From assembly GCF_014207905.1 (NCBI RefSeq), contig NZ_JACHLB010000001.1:1242723-1306722 (forward strand): 64,000 nucleotides of DNA, written 5' to 3'. Below the pieces are notes generated by a model. The model saw nothing but the letters and a program-made list of their open reading frames with translations, ran no database searches and was not told where the DNA came from. A program made the position numbers and the translations under genes. Shown here one piece after another: positions 1-8,158 of this stretch; position 1 is the first letter of the stretch, and the number at the start of each line of letters is the position of its first letter. Origin of the DNA: Flavobacterium notoginsengisoli (lineage in GTDB: Bacteria > Bacteroidota > Bacteroidia > Flavobacteriales > Flavobacteriaceae).

Positions 1-1003
1 AACCAGGTTCGAAAATGGTTTTAAATTGTTTTTTAGAAATCCCGGTTCCAGAATCTTTAATATTGATTTTTACATGATGAGTGTCTTGTTCAATTTGAAG
101 ATCTAAGGTTCCTTTTCCTTTCATCGCATCAATGGCATTTTTAACCAAATTTTCGATAGTCCAGCTATGCAAAGTCGGATTAATCATGCCTAAAATTGGA
201 TTTTCTGGAGCTTTAAACGAAAAAGCAACTTGTTTAGAAAATCGAGATTGAAGATACTCGTATGCATTTTTGGTTTCTTCAACAATATCATAAATTCCTA
301 AAACAGGCACAGAACCAATTTTAGAAAAACGATCTGTAATAGTTTGCAGGCGCTCAATATCTTTTTCTATTTCTATAGAAATGGACGGATCGATTTCTTC
401 TGTTTTTAAAATCTCGACCCAACCAATTAGAGAAGACAAAGGAGTTCCGATTTGATGAGCCGTTTCTTTTGCCATTCCTGCCCAAAGTTTATTTTGAGTC
501 GCCATTTTTGTGCTTTTATAAAAATTATAAATCAGGGCAATACATAAGAAAATAATAAGTGCTAAAGCAATCGGATAATACTTAAGTTTATTGAGTAATT
601 CTGAATTTCCATAATATAATGTCTGATATTTTCCAGGCGCATATTCAAAAGTAATAGGTTCATTTTCTCCCTTTAACTTATTCAAAAAAGCCGTTCTTTT
701 TTTCTTGTCATTAAGCACTTCGTCAGGAACATTTTTTGCGCTCACCACTTTATCATACAGCATTATAATACCCGGAATTGTAGTATTATTGCTGAAAATT
801 TGAAGAGGTAGCTCTACATCGGTGTTTTCGTTAGCATTTACAAGCGTAATTTGAGCATTTACAAAAAGCTTCATCTTTAAACGCTCCTCAATTTTAAATA
901 TTTGGAAGAAAGTGTAAGTGTTCCAAAGAATTAGAGAAATGATAATAAAGCAAACCGAAATAATAATCCAGCGGGTTGTATTTGTTCTTTCAGAAAAAGA
1001 CAT
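1..1003 (-). CDS. Sensor histidine kinase, C-terminus cut by the window edge
   Basis: The reading frame starts with ATG at 1003 and stays open to base 1, so about 334 residues are visible and the end of the ATPase domain is missing. Membrane segments lie at about residues 12-29 and 143-161, with an extracytoplasmic part of about 110 residues between them. The H-box reads ETAHQIGTPLSSLIGW with His183 as the likely phosphorylated residue. The N-box is ENLVKNAIDAM and the G1 box DSGTGIS. The protein therefore senses something at or outside the membrane and should phosphorylate a response regulator, which is not in this window. The GTP after the H-box histidine replaces the more usual RTP. The ligand cannot be guessed. 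It is divergent from the flavin-reductase gene. Confidence 0.9.
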   Translation of the reverse strand, partial: MSFSERTNTTRWIIISVCFIIISLILWNTYTFFQIFKIEERLKMKLFVNAQITLVNANENTDVELPLQIFSNNTTIPGIIMLYDKVVSAKNVPDEVLNDKKKRTAFLNKLKGENEPITFEYAPGKYQTLYYGNSELLNKLKYYPIALALIIFLCIALIYNFYKSTKMATQNKLWAGMAKETAHQIGTPLSSLIGWVEILKTEEIDPSISIEIEKDIERLQTITDRFSKIGSVPVLGIYDIVEETKNAYEYLQSRFSKQVAFSFKAPENPILGMINPTLHSWTIENLVKNAIDAMKGKGTLDLQIEQDTHHVKINIKDSGTGISKKQFKTIFEPG

Positions 1004-1164
1004 ATCAATTATTTTGAAGTATAAATATAACGAAATATACACATTTTATATTTTGCGTATACTGAAAGATTTTTAGTTTTTATCTCCAAAAGTATTTCTT
1101 CTAGTTAAACGATTTCAATACTTTTGCAAGTACCAAAATGAGGTTTGGTTAAAAAGATAAATTT

Positions 1165-2040
1165 ATGATTAGCATCAATCCGAAGGAGATACCAACAGTA
1201 AAATTACAAGGTTATTTACAAAGTGCTGTAGGTCCAAGGCCAATAGCTTTTGCAAGTACAATAAGTAAAAAAGGAATTCCGAATTTGTCGCCTTTCAGTT
1301 TTTTTAACGTATTTAGTTCCAATCCGCCAATTTTGGTTTTTTCACCTTCAAGACGTGTTCGAGACAATACGATAAAACACACTTTGATTAATGCTGAAGA
1401 AACTAGAGAAGTTGTAATTAATGTTGTAAATTACGATATAGTTCAGCAAACTTCATTAGCAAGTACAGAATATGCAGAAGGTGTAAATGAATTTATAAAA
1501 GCTGGTTTAACACAAATTCCTTCAGATATTGTAAAACCTTATCGAGTAAAAGAATCTCCAGTTCAGTTTGAATGCAAGATAACGCAAATTATTCCGTTAG
1601 GAACTGAAGGAGGAGCAGGAAATTTGATTTTGTGTGAAGTTGTAAAAATACATATCGATGAATCAATTTTAGACGAAAATGGAGCAATAGATCAGCATAA
1701 AATTGATTTGGTTTCAAGATTAGGAAAAGATTGGTATTCTAGATCCAATCAAGGGCTTTTTGAAGTAGCAAAACCCTTGACAACATTAGGAGTAGGTGTA
1801 GATGCAATTCCAGATTTTGTAAAACAAAGTGACGTTTTTGATGGAAATGATTTAGGAAAATTAGGCAATATTGAAGTCTTGCCTACAAAAGAAGAAGTTA
1901 GTATATTTGTGAAGGAAAATTTTTCAGTAAAAGGAGTTTTAAGCTCTGATGACCAGAAAAAAGTGCACTTAGAAGCAAAAAAGTACTTAGATAGTGGTGA
2001 TGTAGAATCGGCTTGGAAAGTGCTTTTAGCAAAAAAATAA
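1165..2040 (+). CDS. Flavin reductase-like, FMN-binding split-barrel protein
   Basis: A 291-residue protein. The first 200 residues match the flavin reductase-like (DIM6/NTAB) family, with the FMN-contacting segment PRPIAFAST near residue 24 and NLSPFSFFNVFSSNPP following. Members bind FMN and reduce flavins or act on small molecules, and are soluble. There is no signal peptide. The last 80 or so residues form a mostly charged extension beyond the usual domain. A TAnnTTTG element (TACTTTTG) at 1119-1126 is a possible promoter. It is followed after 33 bp by the DUF3127 gene on the same strand. The precise substrate is unknown. Confidence 0.85.
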   Translation: MISINPKEIPTVKLQGYLQSAVGPRPIAFASTISKKGIPNLSPFSFFNVFSSNPPILVFSPSRRVRDNTIKHTLINAEETREVVINVVNYDIVQQTSLASTEYAEGVNEFIKAGLTQIPSDIVKPYRVKESPVQFECKITQIIPLGTEGGAGNLILCEVVKIHIDESILDENGAIDQHKIDLVSRLGKDWYSRSNQGLFEVAKPLTTLGVGVDAIPDFVKQSDVFDGNDLGKLGNIEVLPTKEEVSIFVKENFSVKGVLSSDDQKKVHLEAKKYLDSGDVESAWKVLLAKK

Positions 2041-2073
2041 AAAGAATAGAAACAATAATTAATATAAACGAAG

Positions 2074-2445
2074 ATGGAAGTTATAGGAAAAGTAAAAGTG
2101 GTTAACCCAGAGCAGCAAGTTAGTGCATCATTCAAAAAAAGAGAATTGGTTGTTACTACAGATGAGCAGTATCCACAGCATATTTTAATCGAATTTACAC
2201 AAGATAAATGCGATTTATTAAGCAGCTATAAGCAAGGAGAGCCGGTAAAAGTTTCTATCAATTTAAGAGGAAGAGAGTGGGTTAATCCACAAGGAGAAAC
2301 AAGATATTTCAATAGTATTCAAGGTTGGAGAATCGAAAGAGTAGGTAACGAAGCGCCAACTCAAGCACCGCCAATGCCAACTGCACAAACTTTTGCTCCT
2401 GCAACAAATGTAAGCGAAGACGAACCAGACGATTTACCGTTCTAA
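2074..2445 (+). CDS. DUF3127 domain protein with SSB-like acidic tail
   Basis: A 123-residue protein. Residues 1 to about 92 match DUF3127, a small domain found mainly in Bacteroidota, recognisable here from EVIGKVK, LVVTTDEQYPQ, SINLRGREW and YFNSIQGWRIE. The fold is thought to be an OB-type beta barrel. It is followed by a Pro/Ala/Thr linker and ends in DEPDDLPF, which closely resembles the acidic tip of single-stranded DNA-binding protein (DDDIPF). That suggests DNA binding plus recruitment of the partners that recognise the SSB tail. This is inference; the family has no firmly known role. A hairpin terminator follows at 2469. Confidence 0.88.
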   Translation: MEVIGKVKVVNPEQQVSASFKKRELVVTTDEQYPQHILIEFTQDKCDLLSSYKQGEPVKVSINLRGREWVNPQGETRYFNSIQGWRIERVGNEAPTQAPPMPTAQTFAPATNVSEDEPDDLPF

Positions 2446-2468
2446 GAATTTAGAAATTACAATATTTT

Positions 2469-2518
2469 AAATTCCAAATTCCAATTCATTCGACTGAATT
2501 TGGAGTTTGGAATTTTTT
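2469..2518 (+). terminator. Hairpin terminator after the DUF3127 gene
   Basis: Inverted arms at 2469-2487 and 2496-2515, with an 8-base loop, are followed by a T-run. The arms are built from the recurring AATTCCAAATTCCAA intergenic motif, so the site is both a repeat and a likely rho-independent terminator. Confidence 0.7.
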
Positions 2519-2552
2519 ATTTCAACTTTTTGATATCGATTATTTTAGAAAG

Positions 2553-3197
2553 ATGTATTACCTGTTTAACGATTTATTTTTTCCGCCTGTTACCGAAGCG
2601 GACGAAGAAGGTGTCTTGGCAATTGGAGGCGATTTAAGTTCAGAGCGTTTACAATTGGCTTACAAAAGTGGTATTTTTCCTTGGTTTAATGAAGGAGAAC
2701 CAATTCTTTGGTGGGCACCAGATCCAAGAATGGTATTGTTTTTTGATGAATTAGTAATATCAAAAAGCATGAGAAATATTCTCAATAGAAGAATGTTTAA
2801 AGTTACTTATAATAAAAATTTTAAAGAAGTCATTTCTAATTGCCAACAAATAAAACGCGATGGACAAAATGGAACTTGGATTTCTAATGAAATGATTGAC
2901 GCTTATTGCAAATTAAATGAAGAAGGAATTGCTAAATCTGTTGAGGTTTGGCAAGACGAAACTTTGGTTGGTGGTTTGTACGGAATTGATTTAGGAAAAG
3001 GAAATATATTTTGCGGAGAAAGTATGTTTTCTAAAGTTTCAAATGCATCAAAGGTTGCTTTTATCGCTTTAGCTTTATATTTGCAAAAAGAAAAGTACAA
3101 ATTACTAGACTGTCAGGTTTATAATCCTCATTTAGAGAGTTTAGGTTGTCGTGAAATTGATCGCGAAGAGTTTATGTCCATTTTAAAAAGTAAATGA
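2553..3197 (+). CDS. aat: Leucyl/phenylalanyl-tRNA--protein transferase
   Basis: A 214-residue cytosolic enzyme that moves Leu or Phe from aminoacyl-tRNA to the N-terminal Arg or Lys of a protein, marking it for ClpS/ClpAP degradation (N-degron pathway). The family signature is clear: FPPVTEADEEGVLAIGGDLS at the N-terminus, then GIFPWFNEGEPILWWAPDPR near residue 46, and FCGESMFSKVSNASKVA near residue 150. The length is normal for the family. The stop overlaps the start of the MOSC gene by 4 bp (ATGA), so the two are probably translated together. Confidence 0.97.
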   Translation: MYYLFNDLFFPPVTEADEEGVLAIGGDLSSERLQLAYKSGIFPWFNEGEPILWWAPDPRMVLFFDELVISKSMRNILNRRMFKVTYNKNFKEVISNCQQIKRDGQNGTWISNEMIDAYCKLNEEGIAKSVEVWQDETLVGGLYGIDLGKGNIFCGESMFSKVSNASKVAFIALALYLQKEKYKLLDCQVYNPHLESLGCREIDREEFMSILKSK

Positions 3198-3994
3198 AAA
3201 TGAGCACAGTTTACAATGTAAAAGAAATTTATATTTATCCAGTAAAAAGTTTGGCAGGCATTAGTTTAAAAAGTGCCAATGCAGAAGAAATGGGATTTGA
3301 AAATGACCGTCGCTGGATGCTTATTAACGCTGAAAATGTACATGTAACTCAAAGAGAATATCCAAAAATGAGTCAGTTTTATCCTGAAATTTCAGGAGAT
3401 AAAATTAAAATTGTTTTTGAAGACGAAACTCACGAATTTTTAATTAGTGAACATCTTGAAAAATCAATCGATTCGCAAGTTTGGGACGATAAAAGTGAAG
3501 TTTTCGAAGTCAATAAAAATTCATCAAAATGGTTTAGCGATAAGTTAGGTTTTGAATGTAAACTCGTGAAAATCATTAAAAATGGCGACAGAAAACATGA
3601 AAGTTCTAAATTAAAAGAAACCTTCAATGTTAGCCTTGCCGACGGATATCCGTATTTATTAATCGGAACAGAAAGTCTTGATTTTTTGAATGAAAAGCTA
3701 GAAGAAAAAATCACAATTAAGAGGTTTCGTCCAAATATTGTTGTAAGTACAAAAAATGCTCACGAAGAAGATGATTTTAAAACTTTCAAGATTGGAGAAG
3801 TTCAATTTAAAAATATAAAGCCCTGCGGAAGATGTATTATGGTTAATAATGATCCGCAAAAAGGAATTGTAAAAAAAGAACCTCTTAAAACTTTAAGTAA
3901 ATACAGAAATGTAGATAATTCGGTTTTATTTGGGACTAATATTGTGAGTTTAAATTCAGGGATTATTAGTGTGGGCGATGAATTAGTTTTTTAG
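3194..3994 (+). CDS. MOSC domain protein with MOSC N-terminal barrel
   Basis: A 266-residue protein with an N-terminal MOSC beta-barrel domain (VKEIYIYPVKSLAGISL, residues 5-120) and a C-terminal MOSC domain (about 125-265) carrying the conserved cysteine in KPCGRCIMVNND. MOSC proteins handle sulfur or molybdenum cofactor; relatives include YcbX, which with a molybdenum cofactor reduces N-hydroxylated compounds. No ferredoxin domain is fused here. The ATG chosen overlaps the aat stop by 4 bp; a second in-frame ATG lies 6 bp later. The 3' end overlaps that of the convergent thiF by 4 bp. The substrate is unknown. Confidence 0.9.
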   Translation: MKMSTVYNVKEIYIYPVKSLAGISLKSANAEEMGFENDRRWMLINAENVHVTQREYPKMSQFYPEISGDKIKIVFEDETHEFLISEHLEKSIDSQVWDDKSEVFEVNKNSSKWFSDKLGFECKLVKIIKNGDRKHESSKLKETFNVSLADGYPYLLIGTESLDFLNEKLEEKITIKRFRPNIVVSTKNAHEEDDFKTFKIGEVQFKNIKPCGRCIMVNNDPQKGIVKKEPLKTLSKYRNVDNSVLFGTNIVSLNSGIISVGDELVF

Positions 3995-4701
3995 AAATTC
4001 AATTTTGTGAAGTTCCAATTTAAAGTATTAAAAATTACCAATTCATTTTTTAATGAAGGCAATTCTAGAATCAATTTCAGTGTTTCGTGTGCCATCATAT
4101 TTCCGATAATTCCAGGTAAAGTTCCTAAAACGCCATTCAGATTGCAATTAGGAACATCTTTAGGATCTGGCATTTCTGGAAATAAATCGCGAAGATTTTT
4201 ACTTCCGTTATGATTGAAAACTGCTATTTGTCCTTCAAATCTTAAAATACTTCCATAAACTAAAGTCTTTTTTAATTTAACACAGGTATCATTTACCAAA
4301 TAACGGGTCGAAAAATTATCGGAACCGTCTACAACAATATCAAATTGTTCTATAATTTCCGAAGCGTTTTCTGTCGTCAGTTTTTCATTAATGGCAACAG
4401 CTTCAATCAACGGATTTAGTTTTGAAACTACTTTTTGTGCGACAATAGCTTTAGGTTTTCCAATCTCATCTTCAGTATATAAAATCTGTCTATGCAGATT
4501 ATGAATTTCAATGGTGTCAAAATCCATAATTCCGATAAAACCAACTCCAGCAGTAGCAATATATTGTAAAATCGGACAACCTAAACCGCCAGCTCCAATC
4601 ACTAAAACCTTTGCTTTTTTTAGTTTTTCCTGACCTTCATCGCCAATTTCGGGAAGAATAGTTTGTCTGCCGTAACGCAGAAATTCTTGAATAATGCTCA
4701 T
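3991..4701 (-). CDS. thiF: ThiF/MoeB-family sulfur-carrier adenylyltransferase
   Basis: A 236-residue E1-like enzyme that adenylates the C-terminal Gly-Gly of a sulfur-carrier protein, here most likely the ThiS encoded at the head of the same operon. Visible motifs are the ATP-binding loop GAGGLG (residues 37-42), the RQ pair near residue 71, VDGSDNFSTRYLVND near residue 129, and PNCNLNGVLGTLPG near residue 189. It ends without a rhodanese domain. The zinc-binding CxxC pairs common in MoeB and ThiF are absent. It is the last gene of the thi operon, 23 bp after thiH. MoeB activity on a molybdopterin carrier remains possible; the operon position favours thiamine. Confidence 0.92.
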   Translation of the reverse strand: MSIIQEFLRYGRQTILPEIGDEGQEKLKKAKVLVIGAGGLGCPILQYIATAGVGFIGIMDFDTIEIHNLHRQILYTEDEIGKPKAIVAQKVVSKLNPLIEAVAINEKLTTENASEIIEQFDIVVDGSDNFSTRYLVNDTCVKLKKTLVYGSILRFEGQIAVFNHNGSKNLRDLFPEMPDPKDVPNCNLNGVLGTLPGIIGNMMAHETLKLILELPSLKNELVIFNTLNWNFTKLNF

Positions 4702-4724
4702 TTTTTAATTTTAGATTGATGATT

Positions 4725-5879
4725 TTAGATTTTAGATTGGAATTTGGGATTTAAAATATTGTAATTTGTACCAAAACTTTTGTCCCAATCTTTCCAAACG
4801 GGTTCGTAGCCTTTATTTCTAATGATTTTTGAAATTTCTTCTGCCGAACGTTCGTCGCTGATCTCGAATTGTTCTAAAGATTGCGGATCGACAACATAAC
4901 CGCCCGGATTTGTTTTAGAGCCTGCGCTCATGCTTGTAACACCAATTGGAATTATATTGTTTCTGAATTTTTCGTTTTCACGAGTTGAAATTGAAATTTC
5001 TAAATCTTCATTCCACAATCTGTAAGCGCAAATTAATTGTGTTAGGTCTTTATCGTCCATAATAAAATTAGGTTCGATTATGCCTTCAGCAGGGCGAAGA
5101 CGAGGAAAAGAAACCGAATATTTAGTCTGCCAATATTTTTTTTGAAGATAATCTAAATGCAAGGCATTAAAAAAACTGTCGGTTCGCCAATCTTCCAAAC
5201 CCAATAAAACGCCCAAACCAATTTTATGAATTCCGGCTGTGCCGATTCTGTCTGGAGTTTCTAATCTATAATCGAAATTTGATTTTTTACCTTTAGTATG
5301 GTATTTTTTGTAAACTTCCTGATGATAAGTTTCCTGATAAACTAAAACAGAATAAACTCCAGCATTATGTAAACGTTCATAATCTTCTAAAGAAAGTGGT
5401 TGGACTTCAACGGAAATAATCGAGAAATCGTTTTTAATCAAGTTAATCGCATTCAAAAAATAGTTGATGTTTACTGTATAATTCGCTTCGCCTGTAACAA
5501 GCAAAACATGATCAAAACCGATATTTTTTAAAGCTTCAGCTTCTAGTTTTATTTCTGAATCTGTTAATGTTTTCCTTTTGATTTTATTATCTAAACTAAA
5601 TCCGCAGTACGTGCAGATGTTTTGGCATTCGTTGCTTAAATACAATGGAGCGTACATTTGGATTGTTTTTCCGAAACGTTTCTTGGTAATTTCATGGCAT
5701 TTTTGTGCCATTTGTTCTAAATAATTTTGAGCAATAGGAGAGATCAAAATCAAAAAATCGTCGAGATTATATTTGGTTTTGGCCAAAGTTCGTTCGACAT
5801 CTTTTGATGTTGTTTGGTATATTTTGGTTTGAATGTCATCCCAGTTATATTGTTCAAAAGTTGATTTGAATGTGTTCAT
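4725..5879 (-). CDS. thiH: 2-iminoacetate synthase ThiH (radical SAM)
   Basis: A 384-residue radical SAM enzyme that cleaves tyrosine to 2-iminoacetate (dehydroglycine) and p-cresol, providing the glycine-derived part of the thiazole ring. The cluster-binding motif is CQNICTYCGF, near residues 83-92, following the barrel strand YAPLYLSNE. The C-terminal half carries the typical VTSMSAGSKTNPGGY segment. ThiH is the oxygen-sensitive alternative to the ThiO glycine oxidase. It follows thiG after a 138-bp gap filled with GCAAAG-type repeats, in contrast to the overlapping genes upstream. Confidence 0.97.
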   Translation of the reverse strand: MNTFKSTFEQYNWDDIQTKIYQTTSKDVERTLAKTKYNLDDFLILISPIAQNYLEQMAQKCHEITKKRFGKTIQMYAPLYLSNECQNICTYCGFSLDNKIKRKTLTDSEIKLEAEALKNIGFDHVLLVTGEANYTVNINYFLNAINLIKNDFSIISVEVQPLSLEDYERLHNAGVYSVLVYQETYHQEVYKKYHTKGKKSNFDYRLETPDRIGTAGIHKIGLGVLLGLEDWRTDSFFNALHLDYLQKKYWQTKYSVSFPRLRPAEGIIEPNFIMDDKDLTQLICAYRLWNEDLEISISTRENEKFRNNIIPIGVTSMSAGSKTNPGGYVVDPQSLEQFEISDERSAEEISKIIRNKGYEPVWKDWDKSFGTNYNILNPKFQSKI

Positions 5880-5895
5880 TTGTTTTTGTTTTTTT

Positions 5896-6015
5896 AGCGC
5901 AAAGTGCGCTAAGAATACGCAAAGGACGCTAAGCTTTGAGTTCTTTTTTTTTTGCTTTAAAAGTTCGCCAAGCTTTGCGTGCTTTGCGAAAAAACCTTGC
6001 GAACTTTGCGTTTAA
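5896..6015. repeat. GCAAAG-rich intergenic repeat between thiG and thiH
   Basis: The gap holds several direct and inverted copies of a short unit, such as CGCAAAGTGCGCTAAG, CGCAAAGGACGCTAAG and CTTTGCGTGCTTTGCG. A related block lies at 34803-34871. The type is common between Flavobacterium genes. It can form long hairpins within the thi mRNA and may affect the expression of thiH relative to thiG. Confidence 0.65.
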
Positions 6016-6017
6016 AA

Positions 6018-6794
6018 TTAATCATACAGAAAAGAAGTCAATGGGCTAGAAGCCGAAGCAAAGTTCTGCTGATTAGCAATTCGGGCTTGAAAAGCTTTTC
6101 TTCCAGCAATAACAGCTTCTTTAAAAGCCTCAGCCATTAATTTCGGATTTCCTGCGACAGCTATTGCAGTATTAACCAAAACAGCATCGGCGCCTATTTC
6201 CATTGCTTTAGCGGCATCTGATGGCGCTCCGATTCCTGCGTCTACAATAACGGGAACATTACTTTGTTCAATTATTAGTTCAAGAAAATCAATGGTTTTT
6301 AAGCCTTTATTGCTTCCGATTGGAGAACCCAAAGGCATAACGGCAGCTGTTCCAGCGCTTTCAAGATGTTTGCATAAAACTGGATCAGCGTGAATGTAAG
6401 GCAGAACAATAAAACCAAGTTTTGCTAATTCTTCTGTCGCTTTTAAAGTTTCAATTGGATCGGGCATTAAATATTTTGGATCTGGATGAATCTCTAGTTT
6501 TACCCAATTGGTTTCTAAAGCTTCGCGAGCCAATTGTGCTGCAAAAACGGCCTCTTTAGCATTTCTAGCTCCAGATGTATTAGGTAGTAAATTGATGTTT
6601 GGATGTTTCAAATGTGATAAAATAGCATCTGTATCAGTTTCCAAATCAATACGTTTTAAAGCAACTGTTACCAATTCGCTTTCCGAAGCCAAAATAGCCT
6701 CTTCCATTTCTCTATTAGAACCAAATTTGCCCGTTCCTAAAAACAAACGAGATTTGAGGCTCTTATCTCCAATATTAAACAATGGCTTTTGCAT
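6018..6794 (-). CDS. thiG: Thiazole synthase ThiG
   Basis: A 258-residue TIM-barrel enzyme that condenses deoxyxylulose 5-phosphate, dehydroglycine and the thiocarboxylate of ThiS into the thiazole phosphate. Family marks are [10 protein letters not shown] at the N-terminus, the Schiff-base lysine in [18 protein letters not shown], and [20 protein letters not shown] near residue 185. The length fits the family. Its start lies inside the 3' end of thiE (20-bp overlap), which points to coupled translation. Confidence 0.98.
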   Translation of the reverse strand: MQKPLFNIGDKSLKSRLFLGTGKFGSNREMEEAILASESELVTVALKRIDLETDTDAILSHLKHPNINLLPNTSGARNAKEAVFAAQLAREALETNWVKLEIHPDPKYLMPDPIETLKATEELAKLGFIVLPYIHADPVLCKHLESAGTAAVMPLGSPIGSNKGLKTIDFLELIIEQSNVPVIVDAGIGAPSDAAKAMEIGADAVLVNTAIAVAGNPKLMAEAFKEAVIAGRKAFQARIANQQNFASASSPLTSFLYD

Positions 6795-7413
6795 ATAATT
6801 TTTCGTTTAATTGTTGAATTAATATTTCCTTTTCGGTACTTTCTGTAATAATTCCTGAAATGGCAATTCCGTAAATTCCAGTTTCCATGAGTGGACTAAC
6901 ATCTCTTAAAGTGATGCCTCCTATGGCATAAACAGGAATTTCAATTTTATTCTTTTTCATTTTCTGTAGAATGTCAAAATAACCGGATAAACCCAAAATC
7001 GGACTCAGTTTTTCTTTAGTCGCAGTAAATCTAAAAGGCCCTAAACCAATATAATCGCAACCATTTTTTACATGATTTTCGATATCTTCAAATGTATTTG
7101 CCGTTCCTCCAATAATTTTTGTTGTGCCTAAAATCGCTCTTGCTTCGTCAATTTTGGTATCGGTTAATCCTAGATGGACACCATCTGCCGCAATTTGTTC
7201 GGCAAGATGTAAATCGTCGTTTACAATAAAATTAGCCAGATATTCTTCGCATAAAGATTTTACTCCTTCCGCCAAAGTAAAAGTGTCTTTGAACGATTGG
7301 TCTTTAAAACGCATTTGCACCCAGTTGCATCCAGCATCAAGAGCTTGATGAATATTATACAATTGTTCTTCAATAGTATTGCCTTGCGAGATGTATTGCA
7401 GTTTGTTATACAT
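6775..7413 (-). CDS. thiE: Thiamine phosphate synthase
   Basis: A TIM-barrel enzyme, 212 residues from the ATG at 7413, that joins pyrimidine pyrophosphate and thiazole phosphate to give thiamine phosphate. The substrate-site motifs are intact: [47 protein letters not shown] and AIGGI. A TTG 12 bp upstream could also start it, but the ATG gives a compact 8-bp overlap with the thiD stop. This is the better-conserved of the two ThiE-like proteins in the operon and probably the active synthase. Confidence 0.95.
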   Translation of the reverse strand: MYNKLQYISQGNTIEEQLYNIHQALDAGCNWVQMRFKDQSFKDTFTLAEGVKSLCEEYLANFIVNDDLHLAEQIAADGVHLGLTDTKIDEARAILGTTKIIGGTANTFEDIENHVKNGCDYIGLGPFRFTATKEKLSPILGLSGYFDILQKMKKNKIEIPVYAIGGITLRDVSPLMETGIYGIAISGIITESTEKEILIQQLNEKLYAKAIV

Positions 7414-8158
7414 AATGGTATCCAATTAAGGTTGAGGTTGAATTAAGATAGTTTTCGATGTAGTTTTTAGCATTTTTGCAAGCTTCAGTTAAGGTCTGGT
7501 CCAGAGCTAAATTGGAAGCGATTGCTGATGAAAGAACACAGCCGGAACCATGTTTTTCAAAACATATTTTATTCGATGGAAGCAACTCCACAATTTTATC
7601 TTTTAGAAATAAAAGATCTGTACCAAGAGCGCTTGTATTATGTCCGCCTTTTAAAAGAATATTCGTTGAGATTTTATTTTCTTTTAAATAATCTTTTGAA
7701 ATAATTCCAGGAAAAAGTATTTCGATTTCATTATAATTGGGCGTAATCAAATCAATTTTGGATATGATTTTATTCAAATCCAGATAATCTTTAATGTTAA
7801 GAAATTCAAATTTAGTAGTAGATTTTAAAACAGGATCCCAAACAATTTTCGTTGAAGGAGAAAAAAGTTTTACAGTTGAAACAATTCGATTCAAATCATG
7901 TAAAGAAGGCAGAATTCCGATTTTAACTACACTTATTTTATAATTTAAAAAAAGTGTTTCGATGGAACGAATAACAAAACTTAGATCTGTCCATTGAATC
8001 TCATAAAATTTATTCTCAGTTTGAATGGTATTTGCGGTTGAAATAGCAAAACCACTCACTTTATGCTGTTCAAAGGTTTTAATGTCGGCTAAAATACCAG
8101 CTCCACCAGATGGGTCTAAACCTGCGATTGTAAGTGCGAAAGGACGATCTTCTGACAT
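7406..8158 (-). CDS. thiD: Hydroxymethylpyrimidine/phosphomethylpyrimidine kinase
   Basis: A 250-residue ribokinase-fold enzyme that phosphorylates hydroxymethylpyrimidine twice to give the pyrophosphate used by ThiE. The N-terminus has ALTIAGLDPSGGAGILADI, and the catalytic and anion-hole region is KHGSGCVLSSAIASNLA near residue 205. It has no fused ThiE or TenA domain. The ATG at 8158 is the only one that preserves the first beta strand, which means a 43-bp overlap with the upstream thiE-like gene. Confidence 0.96.
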   Translation of the reverse strand: MSEDRPFALTIAGLDPSGGAGILADIKTFEQHKVSGFAISTANTIQTENKFYEIQWTDLSFVIRSIETLFLNYKISVVKIGILPSLHDLNRIVSTVKLFSPSTKIVWDPVLKSTTKFEFLNIKDYLDLNKIISKIDLITPNYNEIEILFPGIISKDYLKENKISTNILLKGGHNTSALGTDLLFLKDKIVELLPSNKICFEKHGSGCVLSSAIASNLALDQTLTEACKNAKNYIENYLNSTSTLIGYHYV

